Shown here piece after piece: positions 34,301 through 41,534 of a stretch of DNA of 64,000 nucleotides. Each line of letters opens with the position of its first letter. Position 1 is the first letter of the stretch. The DNA comes from Caldilineaceae bacterium (GTDB lineage: Bacteria; Chloroflexota; Anaerolineae; Caldilineales; Caldilineaceae), in contig JACKBC010000010.1 of assembly GCA_020634755.1 (NCBI GenBank), forward strand, positions 1 to 64,000, in the 5' to 3' direction. A program made the translations under genes and the position numbers. The notes beneath the pieces are model-generated. The model was not told the DNA's origin and did not search any database. It saw only the letters and a list, made by a program, of their open reading frames with translations.

Positions 34301-35180
34301 TCCGCGTTTGTCTACCGGTGAGTTTGTGGGTATCACCCCCGCTTTTGGCTGGGCGCGCGTTGAGGGGGTTTCGGGATACACAATTCAGATTGCTGAAGAT
34401 GCAACATTCAAAACACCACTCATTAATCAGAAAGTTGATGAGGTAAGCTATACCCCTACAGATACGTTACCAGACGGCAACTACTACTGGCGAGTTGCAA
34501 TGCGTCGCTCTGATAAAATTATTGGACACTGGACATCGACCATGAATTTTCAGAAAAACTCAATTGCACCTGTGCCTGTTTCGCCTGTGAATAATGAAGT
34601 TGTAAATCAACAACCCACCTTTACTTGGGAGCCGGTTTTTGTCATTACCGGTACAAATCGGATCGCAGCGACGCTATACCAAATTCAAATCGATGATGAC
34701 CCCAATTTTGGTAGCCCATCTACATATAAGACGGCTTTTACCACATTTGCACTTAGTAAAGCCCAAAGTTTGCAGGATGGAAAATGGTATTGGCGTGTTG
34801 CGACTATTGATGCCAAGAAGAATGTGGGAACATATAGCGCAGTACAACAATTTTACAAGGAATACACATCACCGCAATTGGTGACACCGGTACAAGCTGG
34901 AGAGATTGACTTGTCTTATGGCTTTGAGTGGATGCCTATAGATGGAGCCGCATCTTATGAGGTCCAGCTTGCGTCAGACATACAGTTCAACGGTGCTATC
35001 ATATTAAGAACGGATAATACCCGCTTTACGCCCACGGTGAGATTGAACGAACAGGAGTATTACTGGCGGGTACGCATGTTCGACTTCGACAAAGTTCCCG
35101 GCCCCTACCAAAATGGAAAAATTTCAATGGGTTCTTTGGCCGGCGCCTCGTTTTATCTGCCTGTTATTCAGAAACCATAG
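31308..35180 (+). CDS. Secreted protein with ten YYWRV (FN3-like) repeats
   Basis: 1290 residues. A signal peptide (about 1-30, cleavage after AQA) is followed by repeated beta-sandwich units of about 95 residues. Each ends with YYWRV or a near variant (YWWRV, WYWRV) and then a D/E-rich turn; I count ten. Units start with the pattern P.F.W..V.GA..Y.IQV/EIS. Between the sixth and seventh is a different region of about 200 residues with YGIYIDIDHVANSGA and PEYVIYINR, resembling carbohydrate-binding (CBM9/DOMON-like) folds. The C-terminus is FYLPVIQKP. A surface adhesin or matrix protein of the pilus system is the likeliest role, inferred from its place inside the locus. Confidence 0.75.
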   Translation: MLRLFHWITTLLAIILPVILASLAPFAAQAAGEDDIPGVPTLVLPESGIATTGINYPPMGIPTFVWNAVPEATKYRIQVSNSSGFANLTIDQTTYATSFTPLTHLADGEYYWRVQAYQGFNWGSYSETHIFTKDWGDNGQIRPILVSPRDEDKLGQISDTDFSWKAVPGAAAYLFEISSEPSINSVIYSATTLKTQHAPLARLKNDQYYWRVTPLDNQKNPGQPSEIRTFKFDWISAPILLAPLNLIETPFTPEFTWSAVESAQSYQIEISTQPDFSTTNVYVTYLPQFVPQKALSNDQDYYWRVKAIDHIGNSTSWSETRQFRRRWDFQAQLLTPINNSIHQSYPFFSWTPIPGAERYQIQVDESTSFANPLVDIDVFNVTTTSLTKLKDPVIQFEKDYYWRVRGVDAQDNYTPWSDEHAFRFGSETSPNLIYPLYYYAPDSENLPVHSDASVAWPLFMWDIALEFDASTKLADKPDFYEVTVSSDPGFQNVNFQIETSGIAVAPTTAHPFENLVDNQNYYWRVRAIKGDEQVGIDAIGLTHIDLSKAQLPTTASIAPIYPSNGFEAVDTPPVLGWQPVQGAVSYRVEISRDPQFATIVDAADPQFVNYVPWQGRRERMPNGMYWWRVRAESAPGVALGEWSEARAFILSVDLIAGNPYDFVPPAYPYSIISATLGYEPALSMVSASAKEDTNYALGNLHVMLNNVNIRPLTDAESGTGTNLNWIIAFETAFLPDNDVTYGIYIDIDHVANSGATSDPLGKPIVVNEQFLPEYVIYINRTTNDISAKDVSLFTWTTGGWSPAQSLNSIGGDAWFDSVHAVVQIVTPYTAIGAGDTDFSGSMALTVFSTDQTANMGMVDAVPTPNGIIDNPVFVSDMVTPLYPFDTPLFNPLVQYDLPILRWRMPYFDSVDGYEVQVARDIHFTAIVETWNFSEKNTSSPFSWLPTAFHSMAAYEDNESYYWRVRIRHERYTQRESDFEYGPWSSVMRFKLDSRQVAGPRLSTGEFVGITPAFGWARVEGVSGYTIQIAEDATFKTPLINQKVDEVSYTPTDTLPDGNYYWRVAMRRSDKIIGHWTSTMNFQKNSIAPVPVSPVNNEVVNQQPTFTWEPVFVITGTNRIAATLYQIQIDDDPNFGSPSTYKTAFTTFALSKAQSLQDGKWYWRVATIDAKKNVGTYSAVQQFYKEYTSPQLVTPVQAGEIDLSYGFEWMPIDGAASYEVQLASDIQFNGAIILRTDNTRFTPTVRLNEQEYYWRVRMFDFDKVPGPYQNGKISMGSLAGASFYLPVIQKP

Positions 35181-35191
35181 GATGCTATATC

Positions 35192-35377
35192 ATGTCTATG
35201 CAGTTACAAGAGTTTATTCGCTGGATATATATAAAATTCAGTTGTGAACGGGGCCAAGGTCTGTCTGAATATGTACTCATGATTTTTCTCTTTGCCATTG
35301 CAATGATGCTTTCATTTTCAGGCTATTCTACTGCGCTTCAAACTTTATTTACGACAATTCGAGCAGCATTTCCATAG
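35192..35377 (+). CDS. Divergent Flp-type pilin
   Basis: A 61-residue protein with the Flp processing motif ERGQGLSEYVLMIFLFAIAMM: Gly-Gln-Gly, then Glu+5-like spacing and a hydrophobic helix. It differs from the two major pilins elsewhere and has an aromatic C-terminal tail. It starts 11 bases after the YYWRV protein, so the two are probably cotranslated. It may be a minor or tip pilin linked to that protein. Confidence 0.78.
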   Translation: MSMQLQEFIRWIYIKFSCERGQGLSEYVLMIFLFAIAMMLSFSGYSTALQTLFTTIRAAFP

Positions 35378-35378
35378 G

Positions 35379-35463
35379 CAGTGCACCGCAACGGTGTTGG
35401 CGATATGGGCGTCGGTCCTGACAGTTGAATCCGACTCTATCTCTGGCGATTGCGATCTACTGA
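35379..35463. repeat. Family C repeat, copy 2
   Basis: Begins CAGTGCACCGCAACGGTG and ends GGCGATTGCGATCTACTG, with GATATGGGCGTCGG and CCGACTCTATCTC pairing inside. It is first in a row of three different repeat families between the pilin and the kinase. Confidence 0.65.
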
Positions 35464-35487
35464 GAATATATACGTACACTGATAGAC

Positions 35488-35594
35488 ACACGACTTAGGC
35501 AGCACCTGTGGATTGTCACGAGTGAATCGGTCCGCATTGGGTATGATTTTACGCAAAACGGGTTGCTCCGTAAGAGGCTGCGCAAACCCTGAAA
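35488..35594. repeat. Family E repeat, copy 3
   Basis: The left end CACGACTTAGGCAGCACCTG and the right end GAGGCTGCGCAAACCCTG match copy 2 at 29398. The middle, TTTTACGCAAAACGG, is also shared. It lies between a family C and a family A element. Confidence 0.6.
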
Positions 35595-35620
35595 TAAATA
35601 AATGGGGAATCTGTTAAGTT

Positions 35621-35715
35621 ATACCAACTGCGGTTGTAAAAGCGATGAATCATGACCCCTTTCTCAGCGTAGAATTGTCAATTATTCATCGCTTTTACAG
35701 AGCCAAACAGTATTA
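35621..35715 (+). mobile_element. Family A hairpin element, copy 2 (inverted loop)
   Basis: Ends CAACTGCGGTTGTAAAAG and CTTTTACAGAGCCAAA, stem ATGAAT/ATTCAT. The loop reads CTCAGCGTAGAATTGTCAA, which is reversed relative to its ends when compared with copies 1 and 3. It ends about 20 bases before the kinase start codon, so it occupies the kinase leader. Confidence 0.82.
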
Positions 35716-35730
35716 TAAGGTATTCGTAAA

Positions 35731-37023
35731 ATGAATCTGGTGGGAAAAACAATCGGTGATTATCAAATTGAATCCGAAATCGGGCGAGGGGGTACATCTA
35801 CTGTATACCGCGCCGTTGATTCGCGCGATGGCAAGACGGTGGCCCTCAAGGTGATGCTTCCCGAATTGATTGATAACGAAATGGCGCTAAAGCGCTTTCT
35901 GCGTGAAGGAAATGCCGCGGCCCAGTTGCATCATTCAAATATAGTGGAGATCTATGAGGCCGGCCAAGCGCAGGGACACTATTATATTGCAATGGAGCTG
36001 ATTGAGGGGGGTACCTTATCTGAATATATAAAAGAGAAAGGTGAATTGCTGAATACTGAACAGATTATTATCATTTTGTCCCAAATTGGCGCCGCATTGG
36101 ACCATGCCCACACCCAAGGCATTGTGCATCGAGACCTTAAGTTGAGTAATATTCTACTCACCAATGATGAACGGGCGCTGTTATCTGACTTTGGTATTGC
36201 CAAACATCTTTATTCAGAGCAAACGATGGTCACCGCCGCTGGCCGTGCGGTCGGCACCCCTTCCTTTATGTCGCCGGAGCAGATCACCGGGGACTATGAC
36301 ATTGATTACCGATCTGATCTCTACAGCTTGGCCGTGGTTGCCTATGTCTTATTTACGGGACGCACACCGTTCGCTGCGGATACAGCGCACCAGCTTATGT
36401 ATAAGGTGGCCTATGAACTTCCCATCCCGCCGGATATTATTAATCCCGAATTATCCTCAGATATCTCATTTGTTTTACTAAAGGGACTTTCAAAAGAACC
36501 TGGTGAACGATATACATCAGCACACAAATTTGTCACCAGCTTAACAACATGTCAGAGTTATGCCTGTGAGATTATTTCTCCATCGCAGACAGCTGCTCAG
36601 CGTAAGCCTCGTCAACTGTGGACTCTACAGTGGCCTCTGGCCAAAAATATTCCGACCGAGGCCTTTATTGGCGCGATGATTACAGTGCTGGTGCTCGCCA
36701 TTGTGCTGACGCCAACCTTTAGCGTTACACCCCAATTCCTGCTGGCTAAATTTCAAGAGATCGATATGATGCAGAGCGCAAAGCTGGCGTTTAGATTTGA
36801 ACAGCAGCCACATAATTCGGAGATTATGAACAACTCCTTGGACAAATTGACCGATTGGGCGACATACGATGACTGGATACAGCACCAATATAATACGCTC
36901 GTTGCGGTTTTTGAGCTAAAGAATGCACCAAGAGCTGGCTCCGACGTAGCTGCTTTACCCCGTGAACTGGCCCAAGAACCCAAGCCCACCTTGCCGCCGA
37001 TTGCTCCGAAATTACTGCCATAG
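35731..37023 (+). CDS. Membrane-anchored Ser/Thr protein kinase
   Basis: A 430-residue PknB-type kinase. The Gly-rich loop is GRGGTSTVYRAV, the ATP-binding Lys is Lys40, the catalytic loop is HRDLKLSN (Asp135), the metal Asp is in DFGIA (Asp153) and the activation-loop end is GTPSFMSPEQ. The kinase domain ends near 275. A linker leads to one membrane helix (about 308-326), and about 100 extracytoplasmic residues follow with no PASTA repeats. It may sense a signal outside and act on pilus proteins, as an inference from position after the Tad island. All catalytic residues are present. Confidence 0.88.
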   Translation: MNLVGKTIGDYQIESEIGRGGTSTVYRAVDSRDGKTVALKVMLPELIDNEMALKRFLREGNAAAQLHHSNIVEIYEAGQAQGHYYIAMELIEGGTLSEYIKEKGELLNTEQIIIILSQIGAALDHAHTQGIVHRDLKLSNILLTNDERALLSDFGIAKHLYSEQTMVTAAGRAVGTPSFMSPEQITGDYDIDYRSDLYSLAVVAYVLFTGRTPFAADTAHQLMYKVAYELPIPPDIINPELSSDISFVLLKGLSKEPGERYTSAHKFVTSLTTCQSYACEIISPSQTAAQRKPRQLWTLQWPLAKNIPTEAFIGAMITVLVLAIVLTPTFSVTPQFLLAKFQEIDMMQSAKLAFRFEQQPHNSEIMNNSLDKLTDWATYDDWIQHQYNTLVAVFELKNAPRAGSDVAALPRELAQEPKPTLPPIAPKLLP

Positions 37024-37081
37024 GAGCATCCACTGCTAATCCAGAAAACCCAGTAAAATTTGCATATTTATTCTTTGGGGC

Positions 37082-37741
37082 TTAGTCGGCCAAATAAGTT
37101 CGTAACTTGTCAATCGCTTCTGAGTGTCCAACCAAAAGAACCATATCGCCATCCTGTAAGACAAAATCAGCGTGAGGGCTTACAGTGATTTCCCCATTCC
37201 GGCTTACCGTAATGACCTGAACACCAAAACGATTCGGCAAACGTAATTCTGCCAGCCGTCCACATAGTTTGGCAGAAATTTCGACCTCAATTACCTCATG
37301 GCCATCGCCCATCTCTAGCGCGTCTATCACGGTTGGCGAACTCAACTGTCCTGCCAGTCGCACGCCCATGTCGTGCTCAGGGCGAATGACCATGTCAGCG
37401 CCAATTCGCTCTAGCACGCGTGCCGAGAGTAGATCCTTGGCTTTACTGATCACGTGTTGAGCACCCAAACTCTTGGCCGCCACCGTGGCCAAAATATTGG
37501 CTTCAAAATTTTCGCCTATGGCAATAATGATCGCATCGAAATTGCTACAGCCAATCTTGCGCAGCGTTGCCTCGTCAGTGGCGTCTGCGATCAAGGCGTG
37601 GGTCACTTTGTCCATGATATTTTCAATGGCTTCTTCATCTTCGTCAATCACGACTACTTCATGCTTTAGCTCATAAAGAGTCGTCGCTACGGCTGCGCCA
37701 AAACGGCCAGCTCCTACAACCAAAAATTGCTTTGCCTTCAT
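37082..37741 (-). CDS. TrkA-type potassium channel regulatory subunit
   Basis: A 219-residue cytoplasmic RCK protein (KtrA/TrkA). The N-terminal Rossmann fold starts VVGAGRFGAAVATTL, and VVIDEDEEAIE supplies the acidic ligand end of beta-2. The C-terminal TrkA-C domain has LCGRLAELRLPNRFGVQVITV. It gates the TrkH/KtrB channel in response to nucleotides. It starts 12 bases after the trkH gene in the same operon. Confidence 0.9.
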   Translation of the reverse strand: MKAKQFLVVGAGRFGAAVATTLYELKHEVVVIDEDEEAIENIMDKVTHALIADATDEATLRKIGCSNFDAIIIAIGENFEANILATVAAKSLGAQHVISKAKDLLSARVLERIGADMVIRPEHDMGVRLAGQLSSPTVIDALEMGDGHEVIEVEISAKLCGRLAELRLPNRFGVQVITVSRNGEITVSPHADFVLQDGDMVLLVGHSEAIDKLRTYLAD

Positions 37742-37753
37742 GCTGCTTTCTCT

Positions 37754-39136
37754 CTATCCAAGGACGACATTTTCGGCAGGATAGGTAATTGTGCGCGCCT
37801 TGCGGTTTTCCACTAGGGCCAACGCAAAAGTTAGTGCCCCTAACCTGCCCAGATACATTAATATGATGATGATTAATTTGCCCGGTGTACTCAATTCCGG
37901 TGTGATGCCTAAAGAGAGCCCAACTGTGCCAATGGCCGAAATAGCTTCAAAGACCAAGGCAAACAACTCAAATTGTGGATCAGTCATGGCTAAAACTGTG
38001 ACCGCTGCTCCGCTGATCATAACGCCAAAGAGGGCGATTACCCCGGCTTTAACGACTAGCTCAAATTCAATCCGCCGGCCAAACGCATTCACCACATCTT
38101 CGCCCTTGCTAATTGTCCACGCACTGCCAATCAGCAGGAAAAAGGTAACTGTCTTGATGCCACCGGCGGTCGAACCAGGGCTACCGCCAATAAACATGAG
38201 GAGCACAGTCAGCATTTGGGTGGGGCCACGCATGGCGGCGTAGTCAACCGAATTAAATCCTGCCGTGCGCGGCGATATTGACTGAAACAAAGCTGCCATT
38301 AATTTCCCACCCATCGATAGATTCCCGAGGGTGTTCACATTGGTCCACTCAAAGAGCGCGATGAGTATAAATCCGCTCAATATCAAGAAGAAGGTGGTCG
38401 TTAGCACAATTTTGCTATGTAGCGTCAGGGGGGCCCGACGCCCGCTGTGCATATGGCTTAGCCCATTAAACACAACTGAAAAACCGAGTCCGCCCAGAAT
38501 TATGAGTATCATAATGGGGATGTTAATTATGGGGTCCGCCACAAACGACGATATGCTATCTGCATAAAATGCAAACCCCGCATTGTTGAAGGCGCTTATG
38601 CTGTGGAAAATTGCATAAAAGAGGCCGCGTCCATAGCCTTCAATTTGGCTGAAACGTAAAAAGAGCAGAAACGCACCCACCAACTCAGTGATCACGACAA
38701 ACAACACAATGCGCCTGATTAGATTGACTATTCCCCCTACGTGGAGTGAATTGATCTGCGCCTGCAAACGCATGCGCTCCTGGAATCCAATGCGCCGTCC
38801 GCTGGCCAACGCCAAAATGGTTCCCAGCGTCATGATGCCAAGGCCGCCGGCTTGAATAAGCAGCAGAATGACCCATTTGCCAAAGTCGCTAAAGGCAGTG
38901 CCCGTGTCGACAACAATGAGCCCCGTGACACAGACCGCGCTGGTGGATGTGAACAGCGCGTCCACTAGCGTAATGGGGGTCGTGCCGCTGTGGGCCATGG
39001 GCAACTTCAGCAGCATGGCGCCAATGAAAATCGTTGCTGCAAACGAGATAGATATTAACTGTGCAGGTGAGAGTGAACGATGACGCCTGAAAAACTCAAG
39101 CGTGTCTAGCAACCCTACACGTCTTGAAATCTTCAT
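37754..39136 (-). CDS. TrkH/KtrB-type potassium transporter
   Basis: A 460-residue membrane channel of the SKT family with four pore repeats. The first filter is TSTSAVCVTGLIVVDTG; the following repeats are recognisable by ISAFNNAGFAFY, ISPRTAGFNSVDY and FEAISAIGTVGLSLG. It imports potassium with the RCK subunit encoded next to it. The start is the ATG at 39134-39136, which matches family length; an extension of 47 residues overlaps the upstream gene and is rejected. One base separates it from the stop of the oxidoreductase gene. Confidence 0.9.
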   Translation of the reverse strand: MKISRRVGLLDTLEFFRRHRSLSPAQLISISFAATIFIGAMLLKLPMAHSGTTPITLVDALFTSTSAVCVTGLIVVDTGTAFSDFGKWVILLLIQAGGLGIMTLGTILALASGRRIGFQERMRLQAQINSLHVGGIVNLIRRIVLFVVITELVGAFLLFLRFSQIEGYGRGLFYAIFHSISAFNNAGFAFYADSISSFVADPIINIPIMILIILGGLGFSVVFNGLSHMHSGRRAPLTLHSKIVLTTTFFLILSGFILIALFEWTNVNTLGNLSMGGKLMAALFQSISPRTAGFNSVDYAAMRGPTQMLTVLLMFIGGSPGSTAGGIKTVTFFLLIGSAWTISKGEDVVNAFGRRIEFELVVKAGVIALFGVMISGAAVTVLAMTDPQFELFALVFEAISAIGTVGLSLGITPELSTPGKLIIIILMYLGRLGALTFALALVENRKARTITYPAENVVLG

Positions 39137-39137
39137 G

Positions 39138-39767
39138 TTATCTGAACCGTTCTTCTCGCCAGGGGTCACCCTCCATGTGATATCCTGCCTCCTCCCAAAA
39201 ACCTGGCTTGTCACCCACCATAAATTCCAAACCGCGCAGCCATTTGGCGCTCTTCCAAAAATATTTTTTGGGCACAAGCAGGCGTAATGGATAACCGTGA
39301 TCTGGTTCTAGCGGCTTTCCATCATATAAATAAGCCAGCATGGTGTCATCATCATCCAGCACATCGAGGGCAATATTGGTGGTAAAGTTGCCCTCGCAAT
39401 GCGCCATCAAATGGGTGGCCTCTGGTTTCACATCAACTAACTGCAGAAAGTCGCGCCAGGCAATACCCGTCCACGTCGTATCCAATTTGCTCCAGCGCGT
39501 TACGCAGTGAATGTCAACAGTTTGGCTCTTTGTGGGCAAAGCCAAAATATCCGTCCAGGAAAAGCTCAGTTCTTTTTGAACCAAGCCGAATACGCGCATG
39601 GTCCAATGATCGAGCGTGGCGTAATATGGTGTATTGCCATAGTGCAGCACTGGAAAGCGATTTGTGACAAATTGTCCAGGAGGAACGCGTTGGTCTTGGT
39701 TCTCGGCTGGTCTATTTTTCACTCGCTTCAAGCGTTCAACTTTGGCAAAGGGATTTTCAAAACGCAT
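39138..39767 (-). CDS. Sulfite oxidase-like molybdopterin oxidoreductase
   Basis: A 209-residue single-domain enzyme of the sulfite oxidase/MsrP superfamily. DIHCVTRWSKLDTTWTGI carries the Cys that binds molybdenum, and AHCEGNFTTNIAL and KPLEPDHGYPLRLLVPKKYFWKSAKW hold cofactor-binding residues. There is no signal peptide or Tat motif, so it is cytoplasmic, as in the YuiH group, whose substrate is unknown. It is first in an operon with trkH and trkA, an odd combination. Confidence 0.85.
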   Translation of the reverse strand: MRFENPFAKVERLKRVKNRPAENQDQRVPPGQFVTNRFPVLHYGNTPYYATLDHWTMRVFGLVQKELSFSWTDILALPTKSQTVDIHCVTRWSKLDTTWTGIAWRDFLQLVDVKPEATHLMAHCEGNFTTNIALDVLDDDDTMLAYLYDGKPLEPDHGYPLRLLVPKKYFWKSAKWLRGLEFMVGDKPGFWEEAGYHMEGDPWREERFR

Positions 39768-39801
39768 GGTGTGATCCTTTTCGTGAAATTCCTTTAGCTG
39801 A

Positions 39802-40866
39802 TCATGATTGTATAACGGGTAAATAAATCTGTTTGGTCAATTCGGGCAATATTCCTGATATCCAATTGGCCGGGTCATTGCCATATGCATCCAAATCTTG
39901 ACGCATAATCTGCGGCCCGTCTGGCCACGGTGCGCCAATTTCATACTCAATCGTCTCTGCCACAATATACGGAACTGAGCCATCACTATTGGGCTCATCG
40001 GGGATCAATAGCTCGATTTTTTCACCGCTGTCCGACAGCTGGCCACCATACGGTCCAAAAACCTGCACGTCGGCCGCTATGTTATAGCGGGTGCGGAACT
40101 CATCGGGCGTTAGCGGCGAAAGAAAGAATCGCCCTTTGGCTGAAATCTGTACCCCGCTTGGGAACGCATAATTTCCAATGCCTTGCACATGCCAGGTATT
40201 GGCCGGCGCGTTTATATCATACAGCGCAATATCTGTGTCGGTAATATTGATAAATTCAATGTACTCATCTGCTTGTGTCGGGCCATAAGCCAACCCCGCT
40301 ATCACCACCGGCCCAATCTGCGGACCACTATTGGGCGCGCCCAACGTTAATGCCCGTTCAACCGGAAAATGTTCCGCTCCCGTGCTGATAATATAGCGTC
40401 CAAATGAAACGCCATTGGCCGAAGCGCCAAATTGAAAACCGTGGCTGTAACCGGTGAAATTGCCGGCTGCATCCGCCGCAAAGAGATATATTTCTTCTCC
40501 CAGCGCACTCAACGCCATGCCCGTTTGATCCTGATCCAACACCAGAAAGCCGTCTGCCTCGATGGTGCTGCCTGCCGGAATCTGGTATTTGCGCGGTTCA
40601 TTACGATTATCTGTAATAAACCAGCCACTGATATCGGCGGGCTCTGTCTCCGGGTTATAGAATTCTACCGAATCACGCTGGGGGAGATCCGTATGGGCTA
40701 ATACTTCGTTGATCTTAATTTCGGGAGTTTGTTGGGCAATAGCCGGCAAGCTGGTCACATATGTCTGAACGACCAATAGCGTACCTATTATAACGCCTAT
40801 CCGCCAGACTGGCTCAAGCAGATGGCGCAGAAATATTCCGATCTGCGTGAAAATGTCCACGTGCAC
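39802..40866 (-). CDS. Secreted lamin-tail-domain protein
   Basis: 354 residues. A hydrophobic N-terminal segment (residues 19-45, ending SLPAIAQ) acts as signal peptide or anchor. Two lamin-tail (LTD) beta-sandwich domains follow: KINEVLAHTD..DSVEFYNPETEPADISGW near 50-150, and VIAGLAYGPTQADEYIEFINI near 190-310. The C-terminus is IYLPVIQS, like the tails of two other secreted proteins in the window. LTD domains often sit next to CotH, VTC or DUF4956 proteins in bacteria, which fits the neighbours here. Confidence 0.8.
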   Translation of the reverse strand: MHVDIFTQIGIFLRHLLEPVWRIGVIIGTLLVVQTYVTSLPAIAQQTPEIKINEVLAHTDLPQRDSVEFYNPETEPADISGWFITDNRNEPRKYQIPAGSTIEADGFLVLDQDQTGMALSALGEEIYLFAADAAGNFTGYSHGFQFGASANGVSFGRYIISTGAEHFPVERALTLGAPNSGPQIGPVVIAGLAYGPTQADEYIEFINITDTDIALYDINAPANTWHVQGIGNYAFPSGVQISAKGRFFLSPLTPDEFRTRYNIAADVQVFGPYGGQLSDSGEKIELLIPDEPNSDGSVPYIVAETIEYEIGAPWPDGPQIMRQDLDAYGNDPANWISGILPELTKQIYLPVIQS

Positions 40867-40913
40867 TGATATCCTTTGTTGAAAACAGATTAACCATTTG
40901 GGGACATGTCAAA

Positions 40914-41522
40914 CTATGGCTCGGGCTGCTCATCCGCTATGTCACCATAATTTGGCGCCGTATAATAGATGATGATCAGCGCTGTATCGCGCAAGAAATC
41001 GATTTCCTGAATGTCAAAACGCTTGATGTCCAACCCGGTGCGCGTGCGCAGGTCGCTCAGCATGGCCTCATAATTCCGGGGTGTCACAAGCTCGATTTTC
41101 TCATAGCGAATCAGGCGATTCTCCAGCGTGGGGATCAGCCATTTCTGTTCCAACACCAAGACCGCGGCTACAATGATGGCATTCACCGTTACCAGTTCGG
41201 GGAAGGTCATGCGCGTGGCCATAAAGAGCGTATTCATAAACGGAATGGTAATCGAGATGAACAGATACGTCATCTCGCGCACCGGCACCTGTTCGGTGCG
41301 ATAGCGCAATGTGGAAAAGACAGCCAGCAGCCCAAAGCCAAAGCCAAGCGTTAGCTGCACATCGCGCAGCAAGCCAGATACAAAGTAGATCAAGAGATTA
41401 AATACAAAAAAGGTGAAAATGTATTCTCTGCGGCTTGGGCTAGATGGGTAGTAGATCAGCCCCACAATAATAATTTCTACAATCAGAGTTAGGGCCAGAC
41501 CGGGCAGAATTTCGTTGAGCAC
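40914..41522 (-). CDS. DUF4956 membrane protein
   Basis: A 202-residue protein with four or five membrane segments in the first 120 residues. The block LGFGFGLLAVFSTLRYRTEQVPVREMTYLF is diagnostic of DUF4956. The C-terminal 80 residues are cytoplasmic. It is 12 bases after the VTC-domain gene, the usual partner of DUF4956 proteins, so the pair may form a polyphosphate-related membrane unit. This role is inferred from context. Confidence 0.82.
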   Translation of the reverse strand: MLNEILPGLALTLIVEIIIVGLIYYPSSPSRREYIFTFFVFNLLIYFVSGLLRDVQLTLGFGFGLLAVFSTLRYRTEQVPVREMTYLFISITIPFMNTLFMATRMTFPELVTVNAIIVAAVLVLEQKWLIPTLENRLIRYEKIELVTPRNYEAMLSDLRTRTGLDIKRFDIQEIDFLRDTALIIIYYTAPNYGDIADEQPEP

Positions 41523-41534
41523 AATTAGAAGTCT

